64,000 nucleotides of DNA from Nocardioides soli. GTDB lineage: Bacteria > Actinomycetota > Actinomycetes > Propionibacteriales > Nocardioidaceae. A program made the position numbers and the translations under genes. Of this stretch, positions 24,501 to 34,191 are shown one piece after another (position 1 is the stretch's first letter; the number at the start of each line of letters is the position of its first letter). The stretch lies in contig NZ_JACHWR010000003.1 in NCBI RefSeq assembly GCF_014191495.1, forward strand, positions 558,501 through 622,500, in the 5' to 3' direction. The notes beneath the pieces were generated by a model. That model worked only from the letters and a program-made list of their open reading frames with translations. It did not search any database and was not told where the DNA came from.

Positions 24501-25393
24501 CGGACTGGACCGTGACCTCGGAGCTCCTCGACGCCGGCCTCGTCGTCGCGGTGGAGGTCGTCGACGTCCGACTGGGCGACACGGAGGACGACGGGTCTCG
24601 GGTGGTGCGTCGCGGCACGGTGACCGTGCGGGTCGTCGAGGTGGTCAAGGGCCGCTCGCTGACACCGGTCGGCGAGACCGCGGACGTCGACATCGAGGTG
24701 CGTACGTCGTCCGGCACGCGGGTGCCGGGCGGCTGGTTCGGCATCTGGTCGGCAGTGCCGCTCGAGCCGGGCGTGGTCCTGGTCGCGTTCTGCGACGCCG
24801 GGTCGGCGGACCTCGCCGTGGCCCTGACCGACGAGCACTGCACGCAGCTGGTGCCGGACGGCCCGAGGCTCGACGACGTGCGTCTCGCCCAGGCGGTGCA
24901 GCGGCGCAGCCCGACCGTCGACCGGCTGCTCGACGAGGCCTGGCGGCGCCGCGGGGAGGCCGGCCCGGTGTTCGCCCGCTACGTCTGGGTCGCCGTGCGC
25001 GAGGCCGTGGTGGCCGACGCGGCGCGCTTCGGCCGGCTGATGGACGTCGCGACCGACGGTGGGACGCGCGCCGACGCGCAGGAGCAGTACCTGGTGTGCG
25101 CCTACGAGGACGCGACCTTCTCCTCGGCGTTCCCCGCCGAGCGACGCGCGGCGCTGGCCCGCGCGATGGCGGCCGCCGCGCTCGATCCGCGACTCGGCGA
25201 GCTGCGTGAGCACCTGCTGTCGACGTACCTGCCGAACCTCGTGGGCGCGCCGGCCCCGGAGCCGCTCACCCCGGCGGCGGTCTTCGCCGACGACGAGCAC
25301 CTGCGCGACGTGCTCGCGGCCGAGGTCGCCGACCCGGCCGATCCCGCGACGTCGAGCCCCGCGCTCTCGGCCTGGCTGCGGGAGGGGTCCTGA
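24497..25393 (+). CDS. Contractile-cluster protein of unknown function
   Basis: 298 aa, starts in the previous stop (ATGA) and is overlapped by the gpD gene (TGATG), so it is firmly part of the operon. The N-terminal ~110 residues are beta-rich (LVVAVEVVDVRLGDTEDDGS, VTVRVVEVVKG, GIWSAVPLEPGVVLVAFCDA), with a faint resemblance to NTR/OB barrels. The rest is helical (VQRRSPTVDRLLDEAWRRRG, VWVAVREAVVADAARFGRLM, LREHLLSTYLP). No signal peptide or catalytic motif is seen. A baseplate accessory or cargo adaptor is possible. Confidence 0.6.
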   Translation: MTDWTVTSELLDAGLVVAVEVVDVRLGDTEDDGSRVVRRGTVTVRVVEVVKGRSLTPVGETADVDIEVRTSSGTRVPGGWFGIWSAVPLEPGVVLVAFCDAGSADLAVALTDEHCTQLVPDGPRLDDVRLAQAVQRRSPTVDRLLDEAWRRRGEAGPVFARYVWVAVREAVVADAARFGRLMDVATDGGTRADAQEQYLVCAYEDATFSSAFPAERRAALARAMAAAALDPRLGELREHLLSTYLPNLVGAPAPEPLTPAAVFADDEHLRDVLAAEVADPADPATSSPALSAWLREGS

Positions 25394-26451
25394 TGCTGCG
25401 CCCCGGGTACCGGATCACGATCGGCGACCACGTCGTCGACACGACCGCCGAGCCGAGGGCGAGCACCGCGGTCGAGCTCACGGTCCGCCTCGACATGGAC
25501 ACGCCCGTGGACTCGGTGACGCTCGTGCAGGGCCAGGTCGGCGGCCTGCGTGCGCAGCCCGGCGACGACGTGTCGGTCGAGCTCGGGTACGCCGACGAGG
25601 ACGACGGGCTGGTCCGCGTGCTCACGGGCACGGTGGTGACCACCGGCCCCGGGATCCGCACCGAGCGCATCGTCGGGCACTCGACCGCGGACGCGCTGCT
25701 GCGCACCTTCGTCGACCGCACCTTCGAGGACACGACTGCGGGCGAGATCGTGCGGACGCTCGCGCAGGAGGCCGGCGTCGACGTGGACCGCGCCGAGGAC
25801 GGACCGTCGCTCCCGGCGTACGTCGTCGACGGCCGGCGCAACGGGCTGCGGCACGTCCGAGACCTGGCCTGCCTGTCCGGTTTCGACACCTACGTCACGC
25901 CCGCGGGGGCGCTCGTCTTCGAGCCGTTCACCGGCAGCCGGGACGTGCACACCGTGAAGTACGGCGAGCACGTGCTGGGCGCCGAGCAGTGGCGGGCGCG
26001 CCCGCGAGCGGGGACCGTGGTGGTCTTCGGAGAGAGCCCCGGATCGTCGCGCGGGGACGAGTCGTGGGCCTGGCTCACCCAGGACTTCACGCCGCGGCGG
26101 GGGAGCGCCGGGAGCGGCGCGCCCACGCTCCTGGTCGAGCGCCCGGTCGCCCGGTCCGCACAGGTGGCGCAGGCCGCGGCGCGGGGGATCGCCGACGCGC
26201 TCGTGGCCTCGTCGCTGCGGGTGCGGGTGCGGCTCCAGGGGCGCCCGCAGGTCAAGCTCGGCGACCTGCTGCGGCTCGAGCGGTTCCCCGCGAAGGCCGC
26301 CGTCGACCGTCTCGACGGCAACTACCAGGTCCGCGGCGTCCAGCACCGCATCACCAAGACCGACGGCCTGCTCACCGACGTGACCCTCCGCGGGCTCGCC
26401 GGACCCGCCGCCGGGATCGGGGCCGGCCTGCCCACGGGAGGCACCCCATGA
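25393..26451 (+). CDS. Baseplate hub protein, phage late control gpD-like
   Basis: Central hub of the baseplate, through which the tube and spike pass. 352 aa. GpD/gp27-like pattern: N-terminal strands (VELTVRLDMDTPVDSVTLVQ, DVSVELGYADEDDGLVRVLT), GHSTADALLRTF, the helix ETAG-like region EIVRTLAQEAGVDVD, and the C-terminal barrel GRPQVKLGDLLRLERFP followed by YQVRGVQHRITKTDGLLTDV. Start overlaps the previous stop as TGATG, and its stop overlaps the spike gene ATG. Confidence 0.85.
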   Translation: MLRPGYRITIGDHVVDTTAEPRASTAVELTVRLDMDTPVDSVTLVQGQVGGLRAQPGDDVSVELGYADEDDGLVRVLTGTVVTTGPGIRTERIVGHSTADALLRTFVDRTFEDTTAGEIVRTLAQEAGVDVDRAEDGPSLPAYVVDGRRNGLRHVRDLACLSGFDTYVTPAGALVFEPFTGSRDVHTVKYGEHVLGAEQWRARPRAGTVVVFGESPGSSRGDESWAWLTQDFTPRRGSAGSGAPTLLVERPVARSAQVAQAAARGIADALVASSLRVRVRLQGRPQVKLGDLLRLERFPAKAAVDRLDGNYQVRGVQHRITKTDGLLTDVTLRGLAGPAAGIGAGLPTGGTP

Positions 26452-27251
26452 CCCTCGTCGACACCATCGCCGCCATCGTCCGGCACGAGCTCGCCGCGGT
26501 GCGCGTCACCGAGCTCGGCGTCGTCGCGGACGTCCACCCGCACTCGGACGCGAGCGACGACGACAACTACGGCGTCGACGTCACGCTCAAGAACAGCGGA
26601 CTGGCCCTCAAGCGGGTCCCCGTCGCCACCGGGCACGTCGGGACGGTGGCGATCCCGAACGTCGGCGACCTCGTGCTCGTCGGCTTCGACCACGGCGACG
26701 TCAACGCGCCGGTCGTGCTCGGCCGCCTGTACGACGACCGGGACCGCCCACCGCTGTCCACGACCGACGAGACGGTCTTCCGGCTGCCGCTCGCGGAGCC
26801 CGACGACAAGAGCGTGCTCGCGGCGATCCGCAACCACCAGGACGACGACCCGCCCCGCGAGCTCGTCATCCAGATGCCACCCAAGATCACGGTGCGGATC
26901 GTCGACGGCGTCGTCACCGTGACGGCGGGCAGCACCGAGATGGTGCTCGACCAGGCCGGCAGCAGCGGCGGCAAGGTCACCGTGCGGTCCGGCTCGTCGT
27001 CGATGGTCCTGGACCAGGACGGGGACGTGACCGTCGAGTCCGCGCGGTCCGTCACGTTCAAGGCCGCGCAGGCGCTGGCCATCGAGGCCGGCACGTCGGT
27101 GTCGATCAAGGCCGGGACGAGCCTCACCGCGTCGGCCGGGACGACCGCCACCGTCAAGGGGTCGCTGACCGCGACGCTGCAGGGGAGCGCCGGCGCGACC
27201 GTGCAGGGAGCCCAGGTGTCCGTCAAGGGCATGACCTTCTTCTCGCCATGA
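26448..27251 (+). CDS. Baseplate spike protein, gpV / gp5-VgrG-like
   Basis: Needle at the tip of the tube. 267 aa. An OB-fold N-terminus (GVVADVHPHSDASDDDNYGV, VGTVAIPNVGDLVLVGFDHG, PVVLGRLYDDRDRPP) is followed from about residue 150 by a triple-stranded beta-helix. Its short repeats are visible as ITVRIVDGVVTVTAGSTEMV, KVTVRSGSSSMVLDQDGDVT, and VSIKAGTSLTASAGTTATVK. It ends with SVKGMTFFSP. ATGA-coupled to gpD; the PAAR-like tip gene follows. Confidence 0.88.
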   Translation: MTLVDTIAAIVRHELAAVRVTELGVVADVHPHSDASDDDNYGVDVTLKNSGLALKRVPVATGHVGTVAIPNVGDLVLVGFDHGDVNAPVVLGRLYDDRDRPPLSTTDETVFRLPLAEPDDKSVLAAIRNHQDDDPPRELVIQMPPKITVRIVDGVVTVTAGSTEMVLDQAGSSGGKVTVRSGSSSMVLDQDGDVTVESARSVTFKAAQALAIEAGTSVSIKAGTSLTASAGTTATVKGSLTATLQGSAGATVQGAQVSVKGMTFFSP

Positions 27252-27317
27252 CCACCTCGATCCGCGCCCGGGCCGAGATCCGGGCCGACACCACCCACAC
27301 GACCGGAGGGAGCGACC

Positions 27318-27650
27318 GTGCCAGGGATGCCCGTCAGCATCGGCTGCAACGTGATGGTGATGCCCGGCGCAGCCGGGCCACCGGACACCGGCACGATCAT
27401 CGCCGTCCTGCCGCCGTTCGTGTTCGCCGACGTCATGCCCCTGGCCACCTCGGGCTCGATCTGCCTCATGGTCAACTCGCTCTCGGGCGTGACCTACCCC
27501 CTGGTCATCGGGCCGCTCGGGTCGGCCGGGGTACGGGTGACCGGCAGGTCCCTGGTCCGGATGGGCGACCTGATCCCGTCGCCACCGGGCGTGCTGATGA
27601 TCCTCGGCCCGCCGGCCGCGACCTGCGTGACGGACCAGTGGCCGCCGTGA
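27318..27650 (+). CDS. PAAR-like spike-tip protein
   Basis: Sharpens the spike. 110 aa from GTG 27318, with GGAGGG 9 nt upstream. PAAR-like repeats of short strands and Pro/Gly turns: PVSIGCNVMVMPGAAGPP, FADVMPLATSGSICLMVNS, RSLVRMGDLIPSPPGVLMIL. Cys/His content is lower than in classical zinc PAAR proteins: Cys in GCNV, SICL and ATCV, no His triad, so metal binding is doubtful. Placement between gpV and gp25 matches Afp10/Pvc10. Confidence 0.75.
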   Translation: MPGMPVSIGCNVMVMPGAAGPPDTGTIIAVLPPFVFADVMPLATSGSICLMVNSLSGVTYPLVIGPLGSAGVRVTGRSLVRMGDLIPSPPGVLMILGPPAATCVTDQWPP

Positions 27651-27696
27651 CGCCGCGCCGTCGGTCCACCACCTCCGGATCCGGAAGGAGAGAGCG

Positions 27697-28215
27697 ATGA
27701 GCACCCCGGCGATCGGATCGGCCGGCGCCCTCCGCGACGCCCTCTTCGGGAACGACCTGCGTCTGCTCGGCGACCTCTTCACCGCGGAGCAGCGCGAGCG
27801 CGGCAGCGACCTGTTCACGGCGCCGCGCCCGCAGGCCGTGCTGCCCGGTGCTCCGGACGCGTCGCCGCAGGACCTCCAGCGCGTGGAGGGCGTCGCGGAC
27901 CTCATGCAGGCCCTCATCCTGCGATTCCTCACCCAGGTGGGCGAGCTCGCACACCTGGGCCACCCGACCTACGGCAGCCGGCTGCACGAGCTCGTCGGGG
28001 AGCCGAACACGGAGACGACCCGGAACCGGGCCAAGCTCTTCGCGCTCCAGGCGCTCCTCGACGAGCCGCGGGTCGCGAAGGTCCGGTCGATCTCCGTCGA
28101 GACCGACCGCCGCCGTCCCACCTGGGTGGAGGTCAGGGCGGCGGTCGTCGCGATCGACGAGGTCACCGAGCTCAACCTCGTCTTCCCGGTCCCGCTCGAG
28201 GGAGGTACGCCGTGA
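27697..28215 (+). CDS. Baseplate wedge protein, gp25/gpW-like
   Basis: Links hub and wedges and starts sheath assembly. 172 aa. GPW_gp25 features: ALILRFLTQVGELAHLGHPT then YGSRLHELVGEPNTETTR, ALLDEPRVAKVRSISVETDR and the closing strands EVRAAVVAIDEVTELNLVFP. The N-terminal ~60 residues (GNDLRLLGDLFTAEQRERG) are an extension. A ribosome site (GGAAGGAGAG) precedes ATG 27697. The stop overlaps the GTG of the gpJ gene. Confidence 0.88.
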   Translation: MSTPAIGSAGALRDALFGNDLRLLGDLFTAEQRERGSDLFTAPRPQAVLPGAPDASPQDLQRVEGVADLMQALILRFLTQVGELAHLGHPTYGSRLHELVGEPNTETTRNRAKLFALQALLDEPRVAKVRSISVETDRRRPTWVEVRAAVVAIDEVTELNLVFPVPLEGGTP

Positions 28216-29834
28216 ACGTCGACACCGTGACACTCGTCCATCGCCCGTACGGCGACCTGGTCGACGACATCCTGACGTCGGTCGTCGGCGGCGTGGTCAA
28301 CGAGAAGATCCTCTTCGACCTCAAGATCCTCACGTACCCGCTCGCCGAGCCGTCGTCGGGCATCCGCGGCATCACCGGGACCGCCGGGGGGCAGCCGCGC
28401 ACGTTCCTGCTGCACATCGACTTCGAGTTCCGGGCGGCCACCAACGTGGTGATCTGGCTCGACGACGGCACGCTGCCCGACGACGACACGGCGTTCTACG
28501 TCGACTACTTCCGGGTCGACAGTCGCTCGCCGCTGAGCGACATCAACGTCGGCAGCGTGACGCGCACCCTCACCGAGGCGGTCGGCCGCGAGGTCGCGAC
28601 CGTCTACGAACAGATCAACCTCGCCTACCTGTCGGCGTTCGTGGACACCGCGACCGGCCAGTCCCTGGACTACGTCGTCGCGATCTTCGGCATCACCCGC
28701 AAGACCGCCGAGTTCGCGGAAGGGCTCGTGACCTTCTTCCGGGCCGAGGGTCTCGACGGCAACATCACCATCGCGGCCGGCACGGGGCTGGCGACCACGA
28801 CCGGCTCGGTCCTGTTCGTCACCACGCAGCCGCGGACGCTCCAGCGCGGCCAGGTGCGCATCGACGTGCCGGTGCGGGCCGACGTCGGGTTCGCGGGCGA
28901 CCCCGGCCTGGTGGCCGCCGGGACCATCACGGAGATGACGCAGCCGGTCGCGGGCATCGCGCGGGTGAGCAACCTGGACCCGACGCTGCGGGCGGCGGCC
29001 GACGAGACCGACGACGAGCTGCGCGCCCGCGCCCAGGCGGTGCTCCGCGGCCTCGGCAAGGCGACCCTCGCCGCGCTCGATCGCGTGATCCGGGAGGGCA
29101 GGGGCACGCCGGTGGAGTTCTTCGACCCCAACAGTCCGCCGGCCAACCGGGCCGAGCCCGGCACGGTGACCGTGGTGGTCGACGCCGAGCCGGAGCGGCT
29201 GCCGAGCCTGGTCGACCAGGTGCACCAGACGCGTGCCGCCGGGGTGCTCGCCACGCTCGTGGCGCGCTACGTGTTCATCACGCCGCGCGTGCACGTCACC
29301 ATCACCGCGGACCTCTCCGACCCGGGCCAGGAGCAGGTCCGGCGAGACGTCGTGGCGGCGCTCCAGGCGTACGTCGACGGTCTCACGCGCGGCGACCCGG
29401 CGGACGGCGCCACGATGCTCACGGCGATCAAGGCGGTGCCGGACGTGCTGGACGCGACGGCCATCGTCGACGTGGTCGTCGCGCGCGCGGACCTGACCGG
29501 GGCCGACGGCGACGACGCGCTGCTCGACGCGCTCGTGCAGGCAGCCGTGCTGACGCCGCCACCCGCGACCCCGGGGGACACCTCGGTCCTGCGAGCGGCG
29601 CTCGCGGCCGCGGTCGACGCCGCGGGCAGCCCGGCGCCCAGCGGCGCCCGGGTGCCGGACCGGTCGCTGCTGGTCTCGACCGCGGAGGGCCGGGCCGGGC
29701 AGCCGGCCTCAGACGCCGATATCGAGGCGGGCGAGTTCCGGGTGTCCGCCACCGTCGCGGGCGAGTCCTGGTGGATCGCCCTGGCGATGACGCCCGGCGA
29801 CGTGGGGACGGAGGTCGGTGGTGCCGAAGGCTGA
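28212..29834 (+). CDS. Baseplate wedge protein, gpJ/gp6-like
   Basis: 540 aa. Baseplate_J pattern: VATVYEQINLAYLSAFVDTA and SLDYVVAIFGITRKTAEFAE near residue 140, RAEGLDGNITIAAGTGLATT, DVGFAGDPGLVAAGTITEM, then ADETDDELRARAQAVLRGLG and LAALDRVIREGRGTPVEFFD. The C-terminus is helical plus a beta strand. It starts at GTG 28212 inside the gp25 stop. The end overlaps the next gene by 17 nt. Confidence 0.88.
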   Translation: MNVDTVTLVHRPYGDLVDDILTSVVGGVVNEKILFDLKILTYPLAEPSSGIRGITGTAGGQPRTFLLHIDFEFRAATNVVIWLDDGTLPDDDTAFYVDYFRVDSRSPLSDINVGSVTRTLTEAVGREVATVYEQINLAYLSAFVDTATGQSLDYVVAIFGITRKTAEFAEGLVTFFRAEGLDGNITIAAGTGLATTTGSVLFVTTQPRTLQRGQVRIDVPVRADVGFAGDPGLVAAGTITEMTQPVAGIARVSNLDPTLRAAADETDDELRARAQAVLRGLGKATLAALDRVIREGRGTPVEFFDPNSPPANRAEPGTVTVVVDAEPERLPSLVDQVHQTRAAGVLATLVARYVFITPRVHVTITADLSDPGQEQVRRDVVAALQAYVDGLTRGDPADGATMLTAIKAVPDVLDATAIVDVVVARADLTGADGDDALLDALVQAAVLTPPPATPGDTSVLRAALAAAVDAAGSPAPSGARVPDRSLLVSTAEGRAGQPASDADIEAGEFRVSATVAGESWWIALAMTPGDVGTEVGGAEG

Positions 29835-32800
29835 CCGGATCCTCGCGAACCTGCCGCCCACCTTCCGGCTGCGGGGCGACCCGTCCGCGCTGCGCGCGCT
29901 CGTGGACGCGTACGGCGGCGAGTTGCAGGCCGCCGAGAACTCGCTGGTCTCGGTCATGCGCGCCCACTGGGTGCAGTTCGCCGACGCGGGCGAGCGCGAG
30001 ATCCACGACCTCGCGCTGTTCGCCGCGCTCTACGGACTGCAACCGCGTGCGGACGAGAGCGTCGAGGAGTTCCGCGAGCACCTCCTGCGCTACGTGCGCA
30101 GCCAGCTCGACAGCACCGCCACCGTGCTCGGCGTGCTCCGGACCACCGCGGAGGCGCTCGGCCTGCACCTGGAGGAGGCGGCGCTCGACACCTGGTGGGA
30201 GCGCGAGCTGCGGGGCGAGCCGCTGCTGACGACGACCCAGTCGATCGGCGCCGACGCCGCGACCCTGGTGCTCGGCCTGCCGAAGGCCGTCCGCACCGGA
30301 GCGGCGGCGGCCCCCGGGCGGGTCCGCGGCACGGTCGACCTGAGCGACGGCGTGGACCTGAGCGGGCGCTCCTGGCTGTGGGTCGCGCTCGACGGCGGCG
30401 CGCCGCAGCGGGTCGAGCTCGCCGACGGCGTCCCGGACCCCTCGTCGGTGACCGGGCAGCAGATCCTCGGCGCGTTGGACCGCGACCTCGGCCCCGACGG
30501 CGTCGGCTCACTCGTCGACGGCCGGCTGGTGCTGACCTCGCCGACCGCGGGGCCCGGCTCCGAGGTCGCGGTCGTCGACGGCGAGAACGACGCGGCGGAC
30601 CTCGTGCTCGGGCTCCGGCCGCGGACCTACCAGGGCACCGCCGCCACCCGGGCCCGGCTGACCGGCACGCCCGACCTGTCCACCGCCCTCGACCTCACCG
30701 ACGCGCGCTACCTGCGCCTCGCCGTCGACGGCAGCCGCCTGGTCGAGGTGGACTGTGCCGCGCTCGCGGGCGACCCCGCCGCGGTCGACCTCGGCGAGGT
30801 CACCGACGCCGTCAACGACGCCTTCGGCGTCGCGGTCGCATCCGACGACGGACGGTTCCTCACGCTGACCTCGCCCACGCTCGGGCCCGCCGGGTCGATC
30901 GTCGTGCTCGACCCCGCCGCGCAGCCCGCGACGACGCTGCTGCTCGGGCAGGCGCCGCGCACCGCGGTCGGGCTGTCCGCGCTCAGCGCGCGGGTGGTGT
31001 CCGACCGGAGCATCGGACTGGGCGTCGACCTGGGCAGCGACTCGGTGCTGCGGCTGGCCATCGACGCGGAGCCGGCGGTGTCGGTCGACGTCGCGGGCCT
31101 GGACCCCGGCGCGACCCTGCCCCAGGAGATCGTCACGTCGGTCAACGAGGGGCTCGGCGCCACCGTCGCCTCGCACGACGGCGACCGCGTGACGCTGCGC
31201 TCCTCGACCGAGGGCGAGACCGGTCAGCTGCTCGTCGAGGAGGTCGCCGGTGACGCCGCCGAGGCGGTCATGGGCCTGCGCCCGCGGGCCGGCCGGGGCG
31301 CACCTCCCGTCACCGCCGCGCTCACCGGGAGCCTCGACCTGGCCGGCAGCGTGGACCTGTCGGCCCGGCACGTCCTCGTGCTGGCGCTCGACGGCGCCGA
31401 ACCGGTCGCCATCGACCTGCGCTCGCACGCCGCCGACCCGACCCACGCCACGCTCGAGGAGGTCGCTCGCGCGATCAACGCCTCGCTCGGACGCCCCGAC
31501 GACGACCCGGTCGCCTCCGACGACGGCGCGCACCTGGTACTCGTCTCGCCCACCGAGGGCGAGGGCGGCGGCCTCGCCGTGCTGCCGTACGTCGAGACGT
31601 CGCACCGTCGGTTCGTCACCCGCGCCCGCGTGACCGACGACGCCGCGGCCACGCTGCTCGGCTTCACGGCCCGCACCGCCCACGGCACCGCGGCCACGAG
31701 CGCCCGGCTGACCGGGGCGTCGGACCTGGCGAGCGGCGCCGACCTCAGCGCCCACCGGTGGCTGCGGGTGCGCATCGGGGCTGCCGAGCCGCTCGAGGTG
31801 GACGTCGCCGGGCCGCGGCCGCGCGCGACGACGCCGGAGGAGATCGCGGGCCGGGTCGACGACGCGTTCGCCGCCGAGCGGCCGGAGGTCCGGCGGCCCG
31901 TCGCGCTCTCCGACGGGCACGCCGTGACCTTCCAGGACCTGGAGGCCGGTGCGGCGTCGTCGGTCGCCATCGAGCCGTCGCGGTCCCTGGACGCGCGCGA
32001 GACCGTCCTCGGGACGGTGCCGGACCTGGTGCCCGAGGACGTGCGCGGCCGCGGCCCCGCCGGCGTGCTCCTCACCGGCACCGTCGATCTCTCCGCGGGT
32101 GTCACGCTGCCGGGCGACGCGGCACTGCGCATCGGCGTGGACGGGGCAGGTCCGGTCGACGTACCGATCGGTGAGGGCGGCGGCCCGGCGTCACACTCGC
32201 TCACCCAGGTCGCCGCTCGGGTCAACCTCGCACTCGGCGGACCCGTGGCCGGCCACGACGGCACCCATCTGCTGCTCACGTCGCCGACCACCGGCTCCGG
32301 CAGTCGGCTCGTGCTGGAGCCACCGAGCGCCGGCACCGACGTGTTCGCCGAGGTGCTCGGTGTCTCCGTGCCGCGCACCTACGCCGGGCGCGAGGCCACG
32401 GCCGCGCGGATCACCGGTGTCGTCGACCTCGCGGCCGGGGTCGACCTCCGCACCGCGCACCTGCTGTCCCTCGCCGTCGACGGGGCGCCGGCCGTCGTCG
32501 TCGACCTCACCGCCGCGGTCGCGGAGGAGGGCCGCGACGCCGTACCCGCGAACGTGATCGCCGCCGCCGTCAACGCCGGCTCGGCCGCCGAGGCCGTGAC
32601 CGTGCCGATCCCGGGCGGGGTCGCGGTGCAGGTCACGTCGCCGACCGCCGGACCCGACAGCCATCTGGTCCTCGGCATCGCCCACGAGGGCGACGCCGCG
32701 GACCTGGTCCTCGGCGGCGCGCCCCGCACGACCCACGGCCTCGCGCCGGGCCCCGCCGTGATCGACGGCGACGTGGACCTGCTCGGCCCGGTGGACCTCT

Positions 32801-34191
32801 CGGACCGCTCCGTGCTGCGGCTCGCGATCGATGGCGGGGAGGCCGTCGACGTCGACGTCGCCGGTCCGGCGCCCGCGCAGACCATGCTCGGCGACGTCGT
32901 GGCCGCGATCGACGCGGTGCTGCCGGGCGTCGCAAGCCGAACCCCGGCGGACCGGCTCCGGCTCACCTCGCCCACGGCCGGCGTCGACAGCCGCGTCGAG
33001 GTCGTCACCATCCGCCACCTCGAGCTGCAGGAGTACCCGCCCACCACCGATCGAGCCTCGGCCGCGGTCCGCAACGGCGCGCTCGTCGCGCTGCACAACG
33101 TGGGCGCCGCGGCCGTGACGGGCCGCGTCACGCTCACGACCACCCACGGGGTCGCCGGGCCGCGGTTCGCGGACCCCGACGTCGGCTGGTCGGTGCGGAT
33201 CGACGACGCGGTCAGCGCGGGGGAGCGGCTCGTCGTCGCGGCGACCGCGGCAGACGACGTCGTCGCCACCATCACCGAGCTCGGTACGCCGCGCGCGGTC
33301 GCTCCGGAGCACGTGCACGTCGCCTCCGGCGAGGTCGCACCGCTCACCGTCCGTCGCGGTCGCACCCGGTGGAGCTACACGGAGTGCCGGGCCGCCCGCT
33401 TCGACGAGGCCGTGTTCGACACCGACCACTTCGCGGGGGGACCCTGCACGGAGGAGGCGGTCCTCGACCTCAGCCGGTTCGCCCCCACCGACGTGTCCGC
33501 CGTGTTCTCGGCCGGGGGCGCGCGACCCGCGACGGCGCAGCTCGAGGTCGTCTGGGACTCCCACGCCGCCGGCTCCTTCGTCGTGAACCTGCCGCGCGAG
33601 CTCGACGTCCGCTTCGGCGAGGGGCTGGGGGAGACCCGGCTCGGCGCGGGCGACCCCGAGCACATCCCCGCCGTCGTCACGGAGCCGTCGAGCGACGACG
33701 ACTTCCTGCGCGACCGCATCAACCACGAGTCACGCCTCGTCGTCGTCGCGCCGCTGACCGTGCCGCAGGTTCCGATCGGGTGGGAGCCCGTCACGCTGCC
33801 CTTCCGTCGGTCCGTCCCGTTCACGCTCGGCAACGCCGAGAGACCCGCGCGGCTCTACCTCTCCGACCCCGGGTTCGGGTCGCGCTTCCTGCTCCTGGAG
33901 GCCAAGGCGCCCGGCGCATGGGGCAACCGGATCAGCATGTCGGCGCGACTCGCCGGACCCGCGATCTACGACCTGGAGATCCACTTCACCGGCAGCAGGT
34001 TCGAGTCCGCCCGCAGCGTGGCGCTCGGACCGCCGCTGCCCACACTCGCCGACGACCTCCTCGCCCCGCGCCCGCTCGGCGTCGGGACCGGCAAGGCCGC
34101 CGGAGTCCGCGCAGCAGTCACCAGGGACCGGGTGGCCGGACCCACGACCAGTCAGGGCGGGCCCAGCCCGCACGAGGAAGGAACACCATGA
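29818..34191 (+). CDS. Giant baseplate protein: gpI-like N-terminus, eight tandem repeats, sheath-like C-terminal motif
   Basis: 1,457 aa. Residues 1-150 are helical and gpI-like (RILANLPPTFRLRGDPSALR, VEEFREHLLRYVRSQLDSTA, RTTAEALGLHLEEAALD). Eight repeats of ~110-130 residues then begin near residues 166, 279, 390, 500, 629, 750, 862 and 979. Each has LTGTxDLSxGVDLS, LRLAVDG, a helix like EVTDAVNDAFG and a strand pair LTLTSPTxGxxS. The pattern recalls flagellin-hook IN repeats. The C-terminal ~380 residues hold a region ending FLLLEAKAPGAWGNRISMSA, which echoes RAKSPGTWGNDLTVSVS of the sheath. GTG 29818 (or GTG 29821) lies inside the gpJ gene. Probably a wedge-plus-fibre that reaches outward. 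Confidence 0.8.
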   Translation: MVPKADRILANLPPTFRLRGDPSALRALVDAYGGELQAAENSLVSVMRAHWVQFADAGEREIHDLALFAALYGLQPRADESVEEFREHLLRYVRSQLDSTATVLGVLRTTAEALGLHLEEAALDTWWERELRGEPLLTTTQSIGADAATLVLGLPKAVRTGAAAAPGRVRGTVDLSDGVDLSGRSWLWVALDGGAPQRVELADGVPDPSSVTGQQILGALDRDLGPDGVGSLVDGRLVLTSPTAGPGSEVAVVDGENDAADLVLGLRPRTYQGTAATRARLTGTPDLSTALDLTDARYLRLAVDGSRLVEVDCAALAGDPAAVDLGEVTDAVNDAFGVAVASDDGRFLTLTSPTLGPAGSIVVLDPAAQPATTLLLGQAPRTAVGLSALSARVVSDRSIGLGVDLGSDSVLRLAIDAEPAVSVDVAGLDPGATLPQEIVTSVNEGLGATVASHDGDRVTLRSSTEGETGQLLVEEVAGDAAEAVMGLRPRAGRGAPPVTAALTGSLDLAGSVDLSARHVLVLALDGAEPVAIDLRSHAADPTHATLEEVARAINASLGRPDDDPVASDDGAHLVLVSPTEGEGGGLAVLPYVETSHRRFVTRARVTDDAAATLLGFTARTAHGTAATSARLTGASDLASGADLSAHRWLRVRIGAAEPLEVDVAGPRPRATTPEEIAGRVDDAFAAERPEVRRPVALSDGHAVTFQDLEAGAASSVAIEPSRSLDARETVLGTVPDLVPEDVRGRGPAGVLLTGTVDLSAGVTLPGDAALRIGVDGAGPVDVPIGEGGGPASHSLTQVAARVNLALGGPVAGHDGTHLLLTSPTTGSGSRLVLEPPSAGTDVFAEVLGVSVPRTYAGREATAARITGVVDLAAGVDLRTAHLLSLAVDGAPAVVVDLTAAVAEEGRDAVPANVIAAAVNAGSAAEAVTVPIPGGVAVQVTSPTAGPDSHLVLGIAHEGDAADLVLGGAPRTTHGLAPGPAVIDGDVDLLGPVDLSDRSVLRLAIDGGEAVDVDVAGPAPAQTMLGDVVAAIDAVLPGVASRTPADRLRLTSPTAGVDSRVEVVTIRHLELQEYPPTTDRASAAVRNGALVALHNVGAAAVTGRVTLTTTHGVAGPRFADPDVGWSVRIDDAVSAGERLVVAATAADDVVATITELGTPRAVAPEHVHVASGEVAPLTVRRGRTRWSYTECRAARFDEAVFDTDHFAGGPCTEEAVLDLSRFAPTDVSAVFSAGGARPATAQLEVVWDSHAAGSFVVNLPRELDVRFGEGLGETRLGAGDPEHIPAVVTEPSSDDDFLRDRINHESRLVVVAPLTVPQVPIGWEPVTLPFRRSVPFTLGNAERPARLYLSDPGFGSRFLLLEAKAPGAWGNRISMSARLAGPAIYDLEIHFTGSRFESARSVALGPPLPTLADDLLAPRPLGVGTGKAAGVRAAVTRDRVAGPTTSQGGPSPHEEGTP

